A stretch of 64,000 nt of DNA from Maniola hyperantus (Eukaryota > Arthropoda > Insecta > Lepidoptera > Nymphalidae): contig NC_048541.1 of NCBI RefSeq assembly GCF_902806685.2, positions 14,084,662 to 14,148,661 on the forward strand, given 5' to 3'. Below are positions 63,473-64,000 of the stretch, one piece after another; positions within the stretch are counted from its first letter, which is position 1, and the number at the start of each line of letters is the position of its first letter. A program made the translations under genes and the position numbers. The notes under the pieces are model-generated. The model searched no databases. It saw only the letters and a program-made list of their open reading frames with translations, and had not been told where the DNA came from.

Positions 63473-64000
63473 ATATATAGTATCTGTCAACGGCTTTACT
63501 CACGTATTTAGTCAACGTTACTTACGGTGACTGTTCCAGCGATGAAGATCAGTAAGAACTGTCGGGAGACGATCTGCAGCTATCCGTAATATGCTAGAAC
63601 CAGATATCAAGCTCTCCTGAAGCTAGCGTAACTGTGGCGAGTGGCTCGTATACGCAGACACTAAAACAGAAAGTACTTAGACAGGATGAAAATTTCAACT
63701 CACAAAATTAAACCCATCCAAAATAACGAGCAAACCTAGTTGAGCAGAAATAAAGGATATTATTTAATTACACCCAGAATTTCGGATGTCGTGTAGGTAA
63801 GTAGTTTCAGAACAACCGGAGTTTTCAGGCCGAGTGCTTTTGCATGTTGCAAGAGAGGGTTTCTGTGAAATTGATGCCACTCGAGGGGTCGTAAATCTTA
63901 AAATGGCGACGGGTCGTCCCTGGACACCCGTCTTTGAGAGTTCACGTAACCAAAATTATGATTTTCATTTTCAACAGTATAGCGCTAGTTTTAAGGTTGT
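63473..64000. other. Right flank, no gene recognised
   Basis: Begins with the target copy ATAT. No domain-bearing frame or known repeat seen. Confidence 0.45.

Overview
The window looks like intergenic DNA from a moth or butterfly (Lepidoptera). It is AT-rich and has no bacterial-style gene packing. It is saturated with transposable elements of types common in lepidopteran genomes: short Helitrons ending in a CGCGGACGAAGTCGCG hairpin plus CTAG, MITEs carrying (GTCY)n microsatellites, tRNA-derived SINEs, and RTE, CR1/Jockey-like, BEL/Pao and Gypsy retroelements. I recognise no complete host protein gene. Nearly all coding capacity belongs to mobile elements. All repeat matches, identities and target-site duplications (TSDs) below were read by eye.

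Layout. 1-4.7 kb: an LTR element (228-4659) with two near-identical 486-bp LTRs but no gag-pol; it carries a GC-rich minisatellite and a LINE tail. 4.7-45 kb: a mosaic of Helitrons, MITEs, SINEs and LINE scraps, often nested. The most notable item is a 500-bp element at 17901-18400 with 23-bp perfect inverted ends, a 9-bp TSD and what looks like the first exon of a THAP zinc-finger protein. 45.6-54.9 kb: a full-length RTE-type LINE on the minus strand with a 12-bp TSD, split in frame by a very young BEL/Pao retrotransposon (46638-52992; LTRs identical by eye; 5-bp TSD). 55-58.5 kb: more Helitrons, MITEs and two adjacent SINEs. 58.6-63.5 kb: a Gypsy-type element on the minus strand with identical 265-bp LTRs and a decayed pol. 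63.5-64 kb: nothing recognised.

How the parts relate. The nesting gives a relative chronology. RTE came before BEL/Pao; old RTE fragments came before MITE insertion (11.7-12.3 kb); a PIF/Harbinger-like MITE came before CR1 (42.7-44.2 kb); a LINE-tail repeat came before a Helitron (25.7-26.2 kb, where a related empty site shows the exact A^T insertion); and one (GTCY)n MITE inserted into another copy of its own family (35.1-36.0 kb). The BEL/Pao copy is young by its LTRs but carries a one-base frameshift in a run of seven C and a TGA in place of a conserved Trp codon. It therefore either moved with help in trans or was damaged during or after its last transposition.
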